Below are positions 36,703 through 47,316 of a stretch of DNA of 64,000 bases, piece after piece (the stretch's first letter is position 1; every line of letters starts with the position of its first letter). The stretch lies in assembly GCA_028687755.1 (NCBI GenBank), contig JAQTZL010000004.1, positions 168,401 to 232,400 of the forward strand. Direction: 5' to 3'. Both the position numbers and the translations under genes were made by a program. The notes beneath the pieces were generated by a model that saw only the letters and a program-made list of their open reading frames with translations, was not told the origin of the DNA and did no database searches. The stretch is from Candidatus Nanopelagicales bacterium (GTDB lineage Bacteria > Actinomycetota > Actinomycetes > S36-B12).

Positions 36703-39441
36703 GTGGCCAACGACAAAACGCTCGTGATCGTCGAATCACCAGCGAAAGCCAAGAAGATCGCCGGATACCTAGGGGACGACTATGTAGTCATGGCCTCAGT
36801 GGGTCACGTCCGCGACCTGGCATCTAAGGCCTCAGACCTCCCTGAAGGGGAGCGCAAGCATTCCTGGAGCAAGCTCGCTGTCAACGTTGATGACGGCTAC
36901 ACCCCTTATTACATCGTTCACGCTTCAAAAGCCCAGACCATTCAAGACCTGAAGGCGGCGTTGAAAAACGCAGATGCACTTCTTCTGGCAACGGACGAGG
37001 ACCGCGAAGGCGAAGCCATCTCGTGGCACCTCCTAGAAGTACTGCGTCCCAAGGTTCCCGTTCAGCGGATGGTGTTCAACGAGATCACTGCTGACGCAAT
37101 CCGCGAGGCCGTGAATAACACTCGTGATCTCGACATGGATTTGGTGCAGGCTCAGGAAACGCGTCGCATCGTTGACCGTCTCTATGGCTATCCAGTTTCA
37201 GAAGTGCTCTGGAAAAAAATTGGTCGCGAAGCGAAGTCTGCTGGCCGCGTGCAATCTGTTGCGGTGCGTTTGGTTGTTGACCGCGAACGTGAGCGGATCG
37301 CCTTCAACTCTGCTGGTTACTGGGATATCGACGCGATCTTTGGCCCCGTTGATTTCAAGGCACGTCTGACCACTGTTGATGGTGTTCGCGTTGCTATCGG
37401 TAAAGACTTCGATCAAAGCGGCAACCTCAAGGCAGAAGACAAGGTCACGCTGCTCAGTGAAGCACGTGCCACATCCCTTGCTGAGGGCTTGAAGGCTGGC
37501 AAGTTCACCGTCACTTCAGTGGAACAAAAGCCAACGCAGCGCAAGCCGTCAGCTCCATTCACGACTTCCACGATGCAGCAGGAAGCTTCCAACCGCTTGC
37601 GTTGGGGCGCACAGCGCACGATGCGAATTGCGCAGAGCCTCTACGAAAACGGCTACATCACCTATATGCGTACTGACTCGGTCAGCCTGTCTGCTCAGGC
37701 GATCAATGCAGCTCGCGTGCAAGTAACTGAGCTGTATGGCCCGGAATACGTGGAAGCAACCCCACGTGTGTTCCCGAATAAGTCCAAGAACGCGCAAGAG
37801 GCTCACGAAGCTATTCGCCCCGCTGGTGATGCATTCCAAACACCTGATCAACTTCGTAAAGAATTGAATGCTGACGAGTTTGCGCTGTACGACCTCGTTT
37901 GGAAGCGCACCGTTGCATCACAAATGGTGAATGCCCGACTTGCAACTACCACCGCAAAGATCAAAGGCACCGCAACTGACGGTTCTGTTGCAGAGTTCAC
38001 TGCATCTGGCACCGTCATCGTGTTTCCAGGTTTCTATGCAGCATTGAAAGACATCCCTGAAGAGGGCGCGGAAAATGAGAACGAACTTCCAGCGCTCACG
38101 GAAGGTCAAGATGTCAATGCCAAAGAGCTGAACCCTGTCGGTCACACCACCAGCCCACCTTCGCGTTTCACCGAAGCAAAGCTGGTGCAGCGCTTGGAAG
38201 AACTCGGCATTGGTCGTCCTTCTACTTACGCATCCATCATGAGCACCATCGTTGATCGCGGGTATGTCTGGAAAAAGGGTTCGGCTCTGGTTCCAAGTTT
38301 CATTGCGTTCTCAGTAGTGCGTTTACTTGAGCAGCATTTCGCAGCACTCGTTGACTATGACTTCACTGCCAACATGGAAAACCTGCTCGACGAAATCGCA
38401 AACGGACAAGCCAATCGCGTTGATCAACTTGAAGCTTTCTGGCGCGGTGGCGAGTCACTTGCTGGCCCATTCCCCGGAATCAAGCCACTCACCGAAGATC
38501 TCGGTGCAATCGATGCCCGCGGGATTGCGACGATGCCAATTGCTGGCTCGGATGCGAACATTCGTGTTGGTCGTTACGGCGCTTATGTCGAACGCGGTGA
38601 AGAACGCGCAAACATTCCTGTTGATTTAGCGCCAGACGAACTCACTGCGGAAAAAGCAGAAGCGCTACTTGCGGAACCATCAGGTGATCGTGAACTGGGT
38701 GTTCATCCAGAAAGTGGCTTGAACCTTGTGGCAAAGTCAGGTCGCTACGGCCCCTACGTCACCGAGAACTTGCCAGAAGGCGCGCCAAAGTCAGCTAAGC
38801 CTCGCACTGCATCCTTGTTTAAGGAGATGAATCTCAACGAGGTCACTCTTGATGATGCAATCAAGTTGCTGAGTTTGCCTCGCGTTGTTGGTGTCGATCC
38901 CACAACGCAAGAAGAAATCACCGTGCAAAACGGTCGCTACGGCCCTTACTTAATGCGCGGTACTGACTCACGATCCATTGGTGGCGAAGAAGAAATTTTC
39001 ACGATCACTTTGGAGCAAGCGCTTGCGCTGTATGCGCAGCCAAAGCAGCGTCGTGGTCGCGGCCAGGCTGCTGGCCCACTTCGTGAAATTGGCGCGGATC
39101 CAACAACCAACCTTCACATCGTTGTTCGTGATGGTCGCTTCGGGCCATACGTCACTGACGGTGTCACGAATGCATCACTTCGCACAGCAGATGACCCAAT
39201 GACCGTTTCTATTGATCGCGCATCCGATCTGCTCTCAGAGCGTCGTGCCAAGGAAGCCCTTGAAGGGCCTTCGAAGCCTGCCAAGAAAGCAGCCAAGAAG
39301 GCAGCAAAGAAAGCTCCTGCAAAAAAGGCCGCGGCTAAGAAGGCTGCCGATCGCAATCTGACGACGCGAACAGTGAAAAAGGCCGGCGCTAAGAAGGCGG
39401 CCAAGAAAGCTGCTGCGAAGAAGATCGCCGTTCCGGAATAA
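36703..39441 (+). CDS. topA: DNA topoisomerase I
   Basis: 912 residues. The Toprim motif LVIVESPAKAKKIAGYLG and acidic DEDREGEAISWHL, and the active-site tyrosine in GYITYMRTDSVSLSAQA, are complete. The C-terminal third has four repeats of the type (SG)RYGPYV seen in actinobacterial enzymes instead of zinc fingers, and ends in a lysine/alanine-rich tail (AKKAAKKAAKK blocks) that raises processivity in mycobacteria and Streptomyces. GTG 36703 is chosen because GAAGGGA ends 6 bases upstream; ATG 36631 is possible. Leads into tmk and holB. Confidence 0.95.
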   Translation: MANDKTLVIVESPAKAKKIAGYLGDDYVVMASVGHVRDLASKASDLPEGERKHSWSKLAVNVDDGYTPYYIVHASKAQTIQDLKAALKNADALLLATDEDREGEAISWHLLEVLRPKVPVQRMVFNEITADAIREAVNNTRDLDMDLVQAQETRRIVDRLYGYPVSEVLWKKIGREAKSAGRVQSVAVRLVVDRERERIAFNSAGYWDIDAIFGPVDFKARLTTVDGVRVAIGKDFDQSGNLKAEDKVTLLSEARATSLAEGLKAGKFTVTSVEQKPTQRKPSAPFTTSTMQQEASNRLRWGAQRTMRIAQSLYENGYITYMRTDSVSLSAQAINAARVQVTELYGPEYVEATPRVFPNKSKNAQEAHEAIRPAGDAFQTPDQLRKELNADEFALYDLVWKRTVASQMVNARLATTTAKIKGTATDGSVAEFTASGTVIVFPGFYAALKDIPEEGAENENELPALTEGQDVNAKELNPVGHTTSPPSRFTEAKLVQRLEELGIGRPSTYASIMSTIVDRGYVWKKGSALVPSFIAFSVVRLLEQHFAALVDYDFTANMENLLDEIANGQANRVDQLEAFWRGGESLAGPFPGIKPLTEDLGAIDARGIATMPIAGSDANIRVGRYGAYVERGEERANIPVDLAPDELTAEKAEALLAEPSGDRELGVHPESGLNLVAKSGRYGPYVTENLPEGAPKSAKPRTASLFKEMNLNEVTLDDAIKLLSLPRVVGVDPTTQEEITVQNGRYGPYLMRGTDSRSIGGEEEIFTITLEQALALYAQPKQRRGRGQAAGPLREIGADPTTNLHIVVRDGRFGPYVTDGVTNASLRTADDPMTVSIDRASDLLSERRAKEALEGPSKPAKKAAKKAAKKAPAKKAAAKKAADRNLTTRTVKKAGAKKAAKKAAAKKIAVPE

Positions 39442-39449
39442 TCGCGAAC

Positions 39450-40067
39450 ATGTTCATTGTTCTCGAGGGGCCAGATGGCTCTGGAAAGTCGACCCAAACT
39501 CGGCTCCTCGTGGAATCCCTGCGCGCTGCGGGCAAGACCGTGGTGCAATCCCGCGAACCTGGCGGCACTCCTGCTGCTGAAGCGATTCGCAATCTTGTGT
39601 TAAGTCCTGAATTCACTGGTCTTGATTCGCGCACTGAAGCACTTCTTTTTGCGGGTGCTCGCGCCGAGCACGTCGCCAATGTGATTCTGCCTGCGCTGCA
39701 GCGTGGGGAAGTTGTGGTCTGTGATCGATATATCGACTCGTCCATCGCCTACCAAGGTATAGGCCGAAATCTTGGCGTTGATCGAATTCGCGATTTAAGT
39801 CTTTGGGCAACGGGTGGCGTGGTCCCTGATCTCACGATCGTGCTGGACATGGACGCAGCAGTTGGTCTGACACGTGTAGGCAACGAACTCGATCGTCTAG
39901 AACAGGAACCGCAAGGATTCCATGATCGTGTTCGCAAGGCCTTTGTGGAATTGGCACTTCATGCACCTGAGCGCTATCGCGTCGTGAGTGCATCGGGCTC
40001 CATAGAGGAAGTGGCTGCGCGCATTCGTACTGCAGTTGAAGAATTCATTTCAGGTCAACAGCAATGA
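39450..40067 (+). CDS. tmk: Thymidylate kinase
   Basis: 205 residues. P-loop EGPDGSGKSTQTRLL, SREPGGTPAAEAIR, and the DRYIDSSIAYQG motif are typical of bacterial dTMP kinase; the lid region has ELDRLEQEPQGFHDRVR. It makes dTDP for DNA synthesis. Eight bases after the topA stop; overlaps holB by ATGA. The topA-tmk-holB order is conserved in Streptomyces. Confidence 0.96.
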   Translation: MFIVLEGPDGSGKSTQTRLLVESLRAAGKTVVQSREPGGTPAAEAIRNLVLSPEFTGLDSRTEALLFAGARAEHVANVILPALQRGEVVVCDRYIDSSIAYQGIGRNLGVDRIRDLSLWATGGVVPDLTIVLDMDAAVGLTRVGNELDRLEQEPQGFHDRVRKAFVELALHAPERYRVVSASGSIEEVAARIRTAVEEFISGQQQ

Positions 40068-41260
40068 CCGCTCCAATATGGGATGTGTTGATCGGGCAAG
40101 ACGAAGTCGTTGCCAAACTTGATCGCGCTGTTCACGATGCTGAATTCATTACTCGAGGTGAGCACGGCCCAGCGATGACCCATGCTTGGTTATTCACTGG
40201 CCCACCTGGATCTGGTCGATCAAATGCTGCAGTGACCTTTGCCGCGGCTCTTATTTGCCCTGAGCATGGTTGCGGGCAATGTCAGATCTGCCGCAATGCT
40301 CCAACAGGTGGCCATCCAGATGTTGACATTGTTCGCCCTGAAGGTCTGACCTACAGCGTTGAAGCCGCGCGCGAATTGGTGAAGACCGCAGGCATGTCAC
40401 CAACCTCGAGCCCGTGGCACGTTGTGGTGATTGAAGACGCTGACCGGTTGACCGAATCTGCAGTGAACGCATTGTTGAAGGACCTTGAAGAGCCATCACC
40501 TCACACGGTGTGGTTGCTGTGCGCGCCAAGTACTGAAGATGTGTTGCCGACCATCCTCTCGAGAACACGGCATGTTGTTTTACGTACACCACCTAATGAT
40601 GTGATTGTTGAAGCACTACATGATCGCTTTGGCGTTGATCGAACGCTAGGTGCGTTCGCAGCCCGTGCATCACAGGGCCACATCGGCCGCGCGCGTGCGC
40701 TAGCAACTGATGAGCATGCTCGAATGAGGAGACAAGAAGTGCTGCGTATCCCTATGCAGCTCCATGATCTGCCAGCCTGCTTCACCCTGGCTCAAAATCT
40801 TCTTGAGGCAGCCACCCTTGATGCAAATTCAATTACTGAGCCCATTGATGCAATAGAAGTTGAGCAATTGCGCAAAGCCTTTGGCTCCGATGCGGAGTCA
40901 AAGCTCAAGGGTCAGTTGAAGCGATCCCTTGATAGTCAAATGAAGCAATTGGAAACAGCACAGAAGCGTCGCCGGACTCGCACGGTGCGCGATCAAGTGG
41001 ATCGCGCACTCGTTGATCTCTTGGGCCTGTATCGAGATGTGCTGTTGATTCAAGAGGATGCAGAAGTCGGCCTCATCAATGATGAGATGCGTCCGCAACT
41101 TTCCCAATTGGCGGCGAATTCAACGGCTGAAGAAACTGGGCGCCGATTGCTAGCAATCAACTACACCCGTAAGCAGATCGGCTCGAATGTCACGCCGCTG
41201 ATGGCCCTTGAAGCGCTCATGGTTGAGTTGAAGGACCCTTGGGTCCGGGCCGCTTCCTGA
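40064..41260 (+). CDS. holB: DNA polymerase III subunit delta'
   Basis: 398 residues. It has a clamp-loader fold with a P-loop in which arginine replaces the lysine (TGPPGSGRSNAA), as expected for delta' that does not bind ATP productively, and a zinc site HGCGQCQICRNAP. The SRC motif region TILSRTRHV follows. Start ATG 40064 overlaps the tmk stop. The C-terminal half (about 240-398) is the collar. Works with gamma/tau (dnaX at 5.1 kb) to load the sliding clamp. Confidence 0.94.
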   Translation: MTAPIWDVLIGQDEVVAKLDRAVHDAEFITRGEHGPAMTHAWLFTGPPGSGRSNAAVTFAAALICPEHGCGQCQICRNAPTGGHPDVDIVRPEGLTYSVEAARELVKTAGMSPTSSPWHVVVIEDADRLTESAVNALLKDLEEPSPHTVWLLCAPSTEDVLPTILSRTRHVVLRTPPNDVIVEALHDRFGVDRTLGAFAARASQGHIGRARALATDEHARMRRQEVLRIPMQLHDLPACFTLAQNLLEAATLDANSITEPIDAIEVEQLRKAFGSDAESKLKGQLKRSLDSQMKQLETAQKRRRTRTVRDQVDRALVDLLGLYRDVLLIQEDAEVGLINDEMRPQLSQLAANSTAEETGRRLLAINYTRKQIGSNVTPLMALEALMVELKDPWVRAAS

Positions 41261-41268
41261 TTCCGGGT

Positions 41269-41274
41269 TACCGT
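41269..41274 (+). promoter_or_regulatory. -10 box TACCGT for the lipoprotein peptidase gene
   Basis: TACCGT ends 6 bases before ATG 41281, directly after holB; no ribosome site. Leaderless start inferred. Confidence 0.55.
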
Positions 41275-41280
41275 TCATTC

Positions 41281-42798
41281 ATGCGTATTGGAATTGCGGC
41301 AACTTTTGCTGCCGCGGTGATTGCGCTCACCGCATGTTCAGCAAGTAGCCCATCGCCAGTGCCAATTCCAGCACCGTCACAAACTTCAACCATCCCGCAA
41401 GCGCTGAAGCCGTTTTACGAACAACAATTAAAGTGGACGGACTGCGGTGGAGCGCAATGCACCAAGGTTGAAGTGCCATTGGATTATGCGAATCCGATAA
41501 AGGCTTCCACTCAACTCAATGTGGTGAAGGTGGATGCGCAAGGGGAGCGGCTTGGATCACTCTTTGTGAATCCAGGCGGGCCAGGCGGCAGTGGCTTTGA
41601 TTATGCGAAGTCTGCTGCGCAATCATTTTCCAAAGACTTGACCAACAATTTCGATTTCATTGGCGTTGATCCGCGCGGTGTCGCAACAAGTAGTCCGATC
41701 CATTGCCTGACAGATGCGCAAGTTGATGAGATTGCGAGTGCGGTGGTTGATCCAAAAACTCCAAGCGATTTGGCCCAGGTTGTTGCACAAGCCAAACTCC
41801 CTGCACTCAGCTGTGAAAGATACGCGAACCCAGAGTTCACATTCATGAGTACTGAAAATGTGGCCAAGGATTTTGACATTGTGCGAGCTGCGGTTGGCGA
41901 TGAGCGGTTCAACTATCTGGGAAAGTCATACGGAACATCGATCGGCGTGAAATACGCAGAACTCTTCCCGCAACGCGTTGGGCGCATGGTGCTTGATGGC
42001 GTGCTGCCAACGGATGAGTCTTTGGAAAACGTGACCAAGAAGCAGGCGACCGGTTTTGAAGAAGCCTTCGCAGACTTCGCTGCTGATTGCGCAACTCAAG
42101 GGGACTGCCCGTACTCAGGAACGAGCGCACAGGTCGCCCAACAACTGCGAGGATTATTCTCAGATTTGGACAAGACACCTGTGAACAGCAGCGACGGGCG
42201 AACCATCTCGGGCGCCTTTGTGCGAAGTGCAGTCTTGTCGTATTTGTATTTCCCAGAAACGGACTATCCGAAGTTGCGTGACGCCCTCAATCAACTCGTG
42301 AACTCGAAAGATCCAGAAGCGCTGGTGAAACTTTCTGATGAACGCAATGGGCGCCAACCAGATGGTCACTATCGATACAACGCCTTCGATTCATATTTTG
42401 CTGTGACCTGTCTTGATCGCCAGTTCAAACAAACCGTGAGCGAGATCAATGCGCTCGCACAAGCCTTCAACACACTTGCTCCAACATTCGGGGAAAGCTT
42501 GGCTTGGGGTTTGCTGCCGTGCGCGCAGTGGCCTGCGGAGGGAGATGGGCCAAAGGAAGTCAACTTCCCATCATCGATCGCGCCAATCCTGATCATTTCT
42601 CGCGTATACGATCCAGCAACGCCAGTAAAGTGGGCAGAGAATCTGCACAAGGAAATCCCAAATAGTGGATTAGCTATCTGGGATTCTCGCGGCCACACGG
42701 CGTACCACCAAGGTTCACCATGTATCGACATTGCAGTTGATACATATCTCTTGCAGGGAGTATTGCCTTCAGCGAACTTGGAATGTTCACGTAACTAG
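41281..42798 (+). CDS. Lipoprotein alpha/beta hydrolase, TAP-like (S33-type) peptidase
   Basis: 505 residues. A lipoprotein signal with lipobox LTAC at about residue 18 is followed by a Ser/Pro linker. The alpha/beta hydrolase core has the oxyanion region NPGGPGGSGFDYA, nucleophile GKSYGTSIG, Asp in RVYDPATPVKWA and His in SRGHTAYHQG, and the TAP-like C-terminal domain. Likely cuts tripeptides or short peptides at the cell surface. It stands where Streptomyces SCO3540 does, after holB. The start at ATG 41281 is supported by TACCGT 6 bases upstream. Confidence 0.9.
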   Translation: MRIGIAATFAAAVIALTACSASSPSPVPIPAPSQTSTIPQALKPFYEQQLKWTDCGGAQCTKVEVPLDYANPIKASTQLNVVKVDAQGERLGSLFVNPGGPGGSGFDYAKSAAQSFSKDLTNNFDFIGVDPRGVATSSPIHCLTDAQVDEIASAVVDPKTPSDLAQVVAQAKLPALSCERYANPEFTFMSTENVAKDFDIVRAAVGDERFNYLGKSYGTSIGVKYAELFPQRVGRMVLDGVLPTDESLENVTKKQATGFEEAFADFAADCATQGDCPYSGTSAQVAQQLRGLFSDLDKTPVNSSDGRTISGAFVRSAVLSYLYFPETDYPKLRDALNQLVNSKDPEALVKLSDERNGRQPDGHYRYNAFDSYFAVTCLDRQFKQTVSEINALAQAFNTLAPTFGESLAWGLLPCAQWPAEGDGPKEVNFPSSIAPILIISRVYDPATPVKWAENLHKEIPNSGLAIWDSRGHTAYHQGSPCIDIAVDTYLLQGVLPSANLECSRN

Positions 42799-42856
42799 TC
42801 GCTGATAGTCTCGGCTTGCGCATTTATCCCCCAAGCGCAAAATTACGGAGTTCTCT

Positions 42857-44326
42857 GTGTCCCAGCCTGTGTCTGCAATCGTTCCGGATCCAATGCGCTG
42901 GAAGGCGCTCGTTGTTATTGCTATCGCTCAGTTGATGGTGGTGCTTGACGCATCAATCGTGAACATCGCCTTGCCAGCAATGCAAGCAGATCTCGGTATT
43001 ACCGATGCGAATCGTCAATGGGTCGTCACGGCCTACACCCTGGCTTTTGGTGGCCTGTTGCTACTTGGTGGCCGTATTGCGGACTTCGCAGGCCGCAAAC
43101 GCATGTTGATTGTTGGCCTCATCGGTTTCGCAATCGCATCAATGCTCGGTGGCATCGCGAACACTCAAGGACTACTCATCGCAGCACGTGGTTTGCAGGG
43201 TGTGTTTGCTGCGCTCTTGGCCCCTGCAGCCCTTTCATTGATCACCGTGACTTTCACGGATAGCAAAGAACGCGCAAAGGCCTTTGGTGTCTACGGCGCG
43301 CTTTCAGGTGGCGGCGCTGCCATTGGTTTGATCATGGGTGGCATTTTGGTGGAATATGCCAACTGGCACTGGACGCTGCTGGTCAATGTTCCTATTGCGA
43401 TTATCGCTGTGTTGCTTGCTGCAAAGTACGTTCATGAGTCACGTGCAACAGGTGACACCAAATACGACATCCCTGGTGCAATCACGGCAACCCTTGGTTT
43501 GGTTTCGCTTGTTTACGGCATCTCAAAGGCCGAAACAGTGGGCTGGAATGGAACCGAAACGATTTCGTTCATGGCAGCAGGTGTAATTCTGTTGGTTTTG
43601 TTCATGTTTATCGAAACGCGTTCAAGCCACCCACTTCTACCGCTACCCATCCTGCTGAATCGCACACGTGGTGGCGCCTACTTAGCTTCGTTCTTCGTGG
43701 GTATCGGAATGTTCGCGATGTTCTTGTTCTTGAGCTACTTCTTCCAAGCAGTGATGCACTACACCCCGCTCGCCAGTGGCCTGCTCTTCCTTCCGTTCTC
43801 AGTTGGCGTTGTGCTCAGTGCAGGAATTGCAAGTCAATTGCTGCCACGTTTTGGTCCGCGTTACGTGACCTTCGCAGGGTTCGTGCTTGCGGTCATCGGC
43901 ATGTTGATCTTCACGCAGCTTGCCGCGACGAGCACTTACTGGCCAAACATCTTGCCAGGCATGATCGTGATGAGTATTGGCATGGGCTTGATCTTCGTGC
44001 CGCTTTCAGCAGTTGCACTGTTCGGTGTGGGTAACCACGACGCCGGTGTTGCATCAGCCGTTCTGAACACAAGTCAGCAAATTGGTGGATCCATTGGTTT
44101 GGCTTTCTTGAACACCATCGCAGCCTCAGCAACAACGGCCTACATCGTCTCCAACCGCCTTCCCGGCCCAACACCCGATGCTTTGGTGGCAGGATTCCAG
44201 CCAGCGTTCTTCTGGAGCGTGGGCATCCTCGCGGGCGCAGGTCTGATCTGGGTGATCTTGGTGAAGATGACGAAGGAAGATATGCAGGCACACGATGCGG
44301 ATGCGGCTTTGCCGGCCATGCATTAA
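42857..44326 (+). CDS. MFS drug exporter, DHA2 family (14 helices)
   Basis: 489 residues with about 14 membrane segments. Motifs: LDASIVNIALPAMQADLG (DHA2 motif D1), GGRIADFAGRKRML (motif A), LQGVFAALLAPAALSLI and the antiporter motif C region GGGAAIGLIMGGIL. It should export drugs or other cationic compounds using protons. GTG 42857 has GGAG 6 bases upstream. No TetR-type regulator adjoins it. Followed by a tRNA-Thr gene. Confidence 0.92.
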   Translation: MSQPVSAIVPDPMRWKALVVIAIAQLMVVLDASIVNIALPAMQADLGITDANRQWVVTAYTLAFGGLLLLGGRIADFAGRKRMLIVGLIGFAIASMLGGIANTQGLLIAARGLQGVFAALLAPAALSLITVTFTDSKERAKAFGVYGALSGGGAAIGLIMGGILVEYANWHWTLLVNVPIAIIAVLLAAKYVHESRATGDTKYDIPGAITATLGLVSLVYGISKAETVGWNGTETISFMAAGVILLVLFMFIETRSSHPLLPLPILLNRTRGGAYLASFFVGIGMFAMFLFLSYFFQAVMHYTPLASGLLFLPFSVGVVLSAGIASQLLPRFGPRYVTFAGFVLAVIGMLIFTQLAATSTYWPNILPGMIVMSIGMGLIFVPLSAVALFGVGNHDAGVASAVLNTSQQIGGSIGLAFLNTIAASATTAYIVSNRLPGPTPDALVAGFQPAFFWSVGILAGAGLIWVILVKMTKEDMQAHDADAALPAMH

Positions 44327-44393
44327 GCCCTAGCGGGCTCGGCTAAGATTGTTGAGCCCTTGGGGGGCTGCCTCAAGGCCCCTCCAAGTGCAG

Positions 44394-44468
44394 GCCGCCT
44401 TAGCTCAGGGGTAGAGCAACGCACTCGTAATGCGTAGGTCCGGGGTTCAAATCCCCGAGGCGGCTCCA
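44394..44468 (+). tRNA. tRNA-Thr(CGT)
   Basis: Cloverleaf: acceptor GCCGCCT/AGGCGGC, D arm AGCTCAGGGGTAGAGC, anticodon stem-loop with CTCGTAA (anticodon CGT), T arm CGGGGTTCAAATCCCCG, discriminator T at 44465 and encoded CCA at 44466-44468. Reads ACG threonine codons. A TAAGAT box lies about 45 bases upstream. Confidence 0.95.
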
Positions 44469-44535
44469 CATATATATGTATTTCCGCGTCATATGCGTGA
44501 CACATCGTGTGATGTGAGTGGATCTGAGAGTCGGG

Positions 44536-44565
44536 TTGATCCCATGCCCAGCCGACCCCTACCCT
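44536..44565 (+). promoter_or_regulatory. Promoter upstream of a short transcript unit
   Basis: TTGATC (44536-44541) and TACCCT (44560-44565) are 18 bases apart. The start would fall near A44572, 6 bases later, which is the A of an ATG. The transcript would end at the terminator at 44664-44692, giving about 120 nt. Confidence 0.6.
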
Positions 44566-44571
44566 TGAGCT

Positions 44572-44649
44572 ATGGCAAGCACCGCATCTCGATTTGGGTC
44601 CGCGACTATGCGGCTTTTACTGATGGGGCCGTCGGAGCCTGTTTCCTGA
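44572..44649 (+). CDS. Possible 25-residue leaderless peptide or small RNA
   Basis: The frame reads MASTASRFGSATMRL then LLMGPSEPVS and stops. It starts 6 bases after a TACCCT box, as other leaderless genes here, and lies fully between a good promoter and a good terminator. The protein has no recognised family, so the same evidence fits a non-coding small RNA of about 120 nt, or a leader that controls the DksA-type gene downstream. Low confidence that it is translated, higher that it is transcribed. Confidence 0.4.
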   Translation: MASTASRFGSATMRLLLMGPSEPVS

Positions 44650-44663
44650 GTCATCGAGGAAGC

Positions 44664-44692
44664 AAAACCGGCCCGCTTGTGGCCGGTTTTTT
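44664..44692 (+). terminator. Rho-independent terminator before the DksA-type gene
   Basis: Perfect 10-bp stem AAAACCGGCC / GGCCGGTTTT (44664-44673, 44681-44690) with a 7-base loop and a following TT. The nearest upstream transcripts are tRNA-Thr and the short unit starting at 44572. Confidence 0.9.
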
Positions 44693-44717
44693 ATTGCACA
44701 GAATGGAGTGGACCAGC

Positions 44718-46389
<1,672 letters not shown>

Positions 46390-46469
46390 TCATTGATGAG
46401 GACAAGCGAACTCCCAAGGCTTCAAGTTAAAGAGTTACGAAGCAAGGGCAGTGTCACTTTTTCTCCTTG

Positions 46470-46519
46470 CGCATTGCACGGATGGCGATGGTTGAATTCA
46501 ATTCCATCCGTGTAATGCG
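46470..46519. repeat. Long inverted repeat in front of a secreted protein gene
   Basis: Arms CGCATTGCACGGATGG (46470-46485) and CCATCCGTGTAATGCG (46504-46519) match at 15 of 16 positions, with an 18-base loop; the mismatch forms a G-U pair in RNA. No T run follows. The upstream CTCCTT (46463-46468) could extend the stem to the ribosome site AAAGGA at 46522-46527. Confidence 0.75.
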
Positions 46520-46534
46520 AAAAAGGAAATGAAG

Positions 46535-47295
46535 ATGAGAACACGGGGGCAAGTACCGCTCGTCACCGCAGTGCTGCACAAGGTCTTGCGGCTGTGAGCG
46601 TTGTGGTGAGTTTTTTCGTTAGTGGAATTGCTTCACCTGTGACAGCCCAAGCCGCAGACCAAACGGTTGTTGGCGTAGTGGAGTCTTCATCTAAGTGCAG
46701 AAAAGCAACAGCACGAGTTGCTTCTGCGAAAAAAGTCTACGTGAAAGCTAAAAGTAGTGGAAACCTTCGCGCCTTTACCTCTGCGTACAAGAAGTGGCGT
46801 CAGGCCGTGCACAACCAGCAGGTTGCGTGTTCTGCTCCTCCTCCTGCCAAGGTTGTGGTGCCGTCTTCCCCTTCAGGACATCCAAACGATCAGCGCCCAG
46901 TAGGTTGGGTGCGGCCTGCTGATGGTTCAGGGTTGCCTGGTTCGAATGCGGCTGGTGTGACGGTTCAAGATAGTTGCCCCGTGACGGTTTCAAGATACGA
47001 ATTCAGGACGCGTCAGTACACTGACGATCCGAACATTGTTTCGTGGAGTCTTTCGTTGCGAGTTCAGAACTTCTCCAAGGATGCTCATACTGTTCGTGTT
47101 GTGGTGACAGCTGTTGATGCAAGTGGTAAGCCATTTTTTGACAAGTGGGCTGGCGACATGAATCCACTGTGGAACGATAAAACCAAGGTGGAGCCGTACG
47201 TTGATGGTTCATCGACTTTAGTGTTCACTCCGTTCAACGCAAATCTTGATGTTGCGGGTGCTCGCGTTGTTTCCATCACGGTTACGTGTGAGTAG
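46535..47295 (+). pseudogene. Secreted protein of unknown family, start separated by an apparent frameshift
   Basis: The main frame (GTG 46594 to 47295, 233 residues) starts inside a signal peptide: SVVVSFFVSGIASPVTAQA has a core and cleavage site but no basic start. The missing part lies upstream in another frame: ATG 46535 with AAAGGA at proper distance encodes MRTRG, and adding one G to the run of five (46545-46549) would join the frames into a normal signal peptide with arginines before the core. The mature part has a helical section with SSKCRKATARVASAKK and a second cysteine, the motif RPVGWVRPADGSGLPGSN, then a beta-rich domain ending ITVTCE. Related to the next gene. May be a sequencing error, phase variation or true pseudogene. 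Confidence 0.65.
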
Positions 47296-47316
47296 GGGTT
47301 ACGAGAAAGGCGGGGG

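Noticed and set aside
39282..39430. Lysine/alanine repeats at the end of topA as a separate repeat element
   Set aside because: They are part of the TopA C-terminal tail common in actinobacteria.
46390..46469. Terminator for gdhA in the inverted repeat
   Set aside because: No T run follows the stem in the direction of gdhA, and the repeat lies next to the ribosome site of the next gene.
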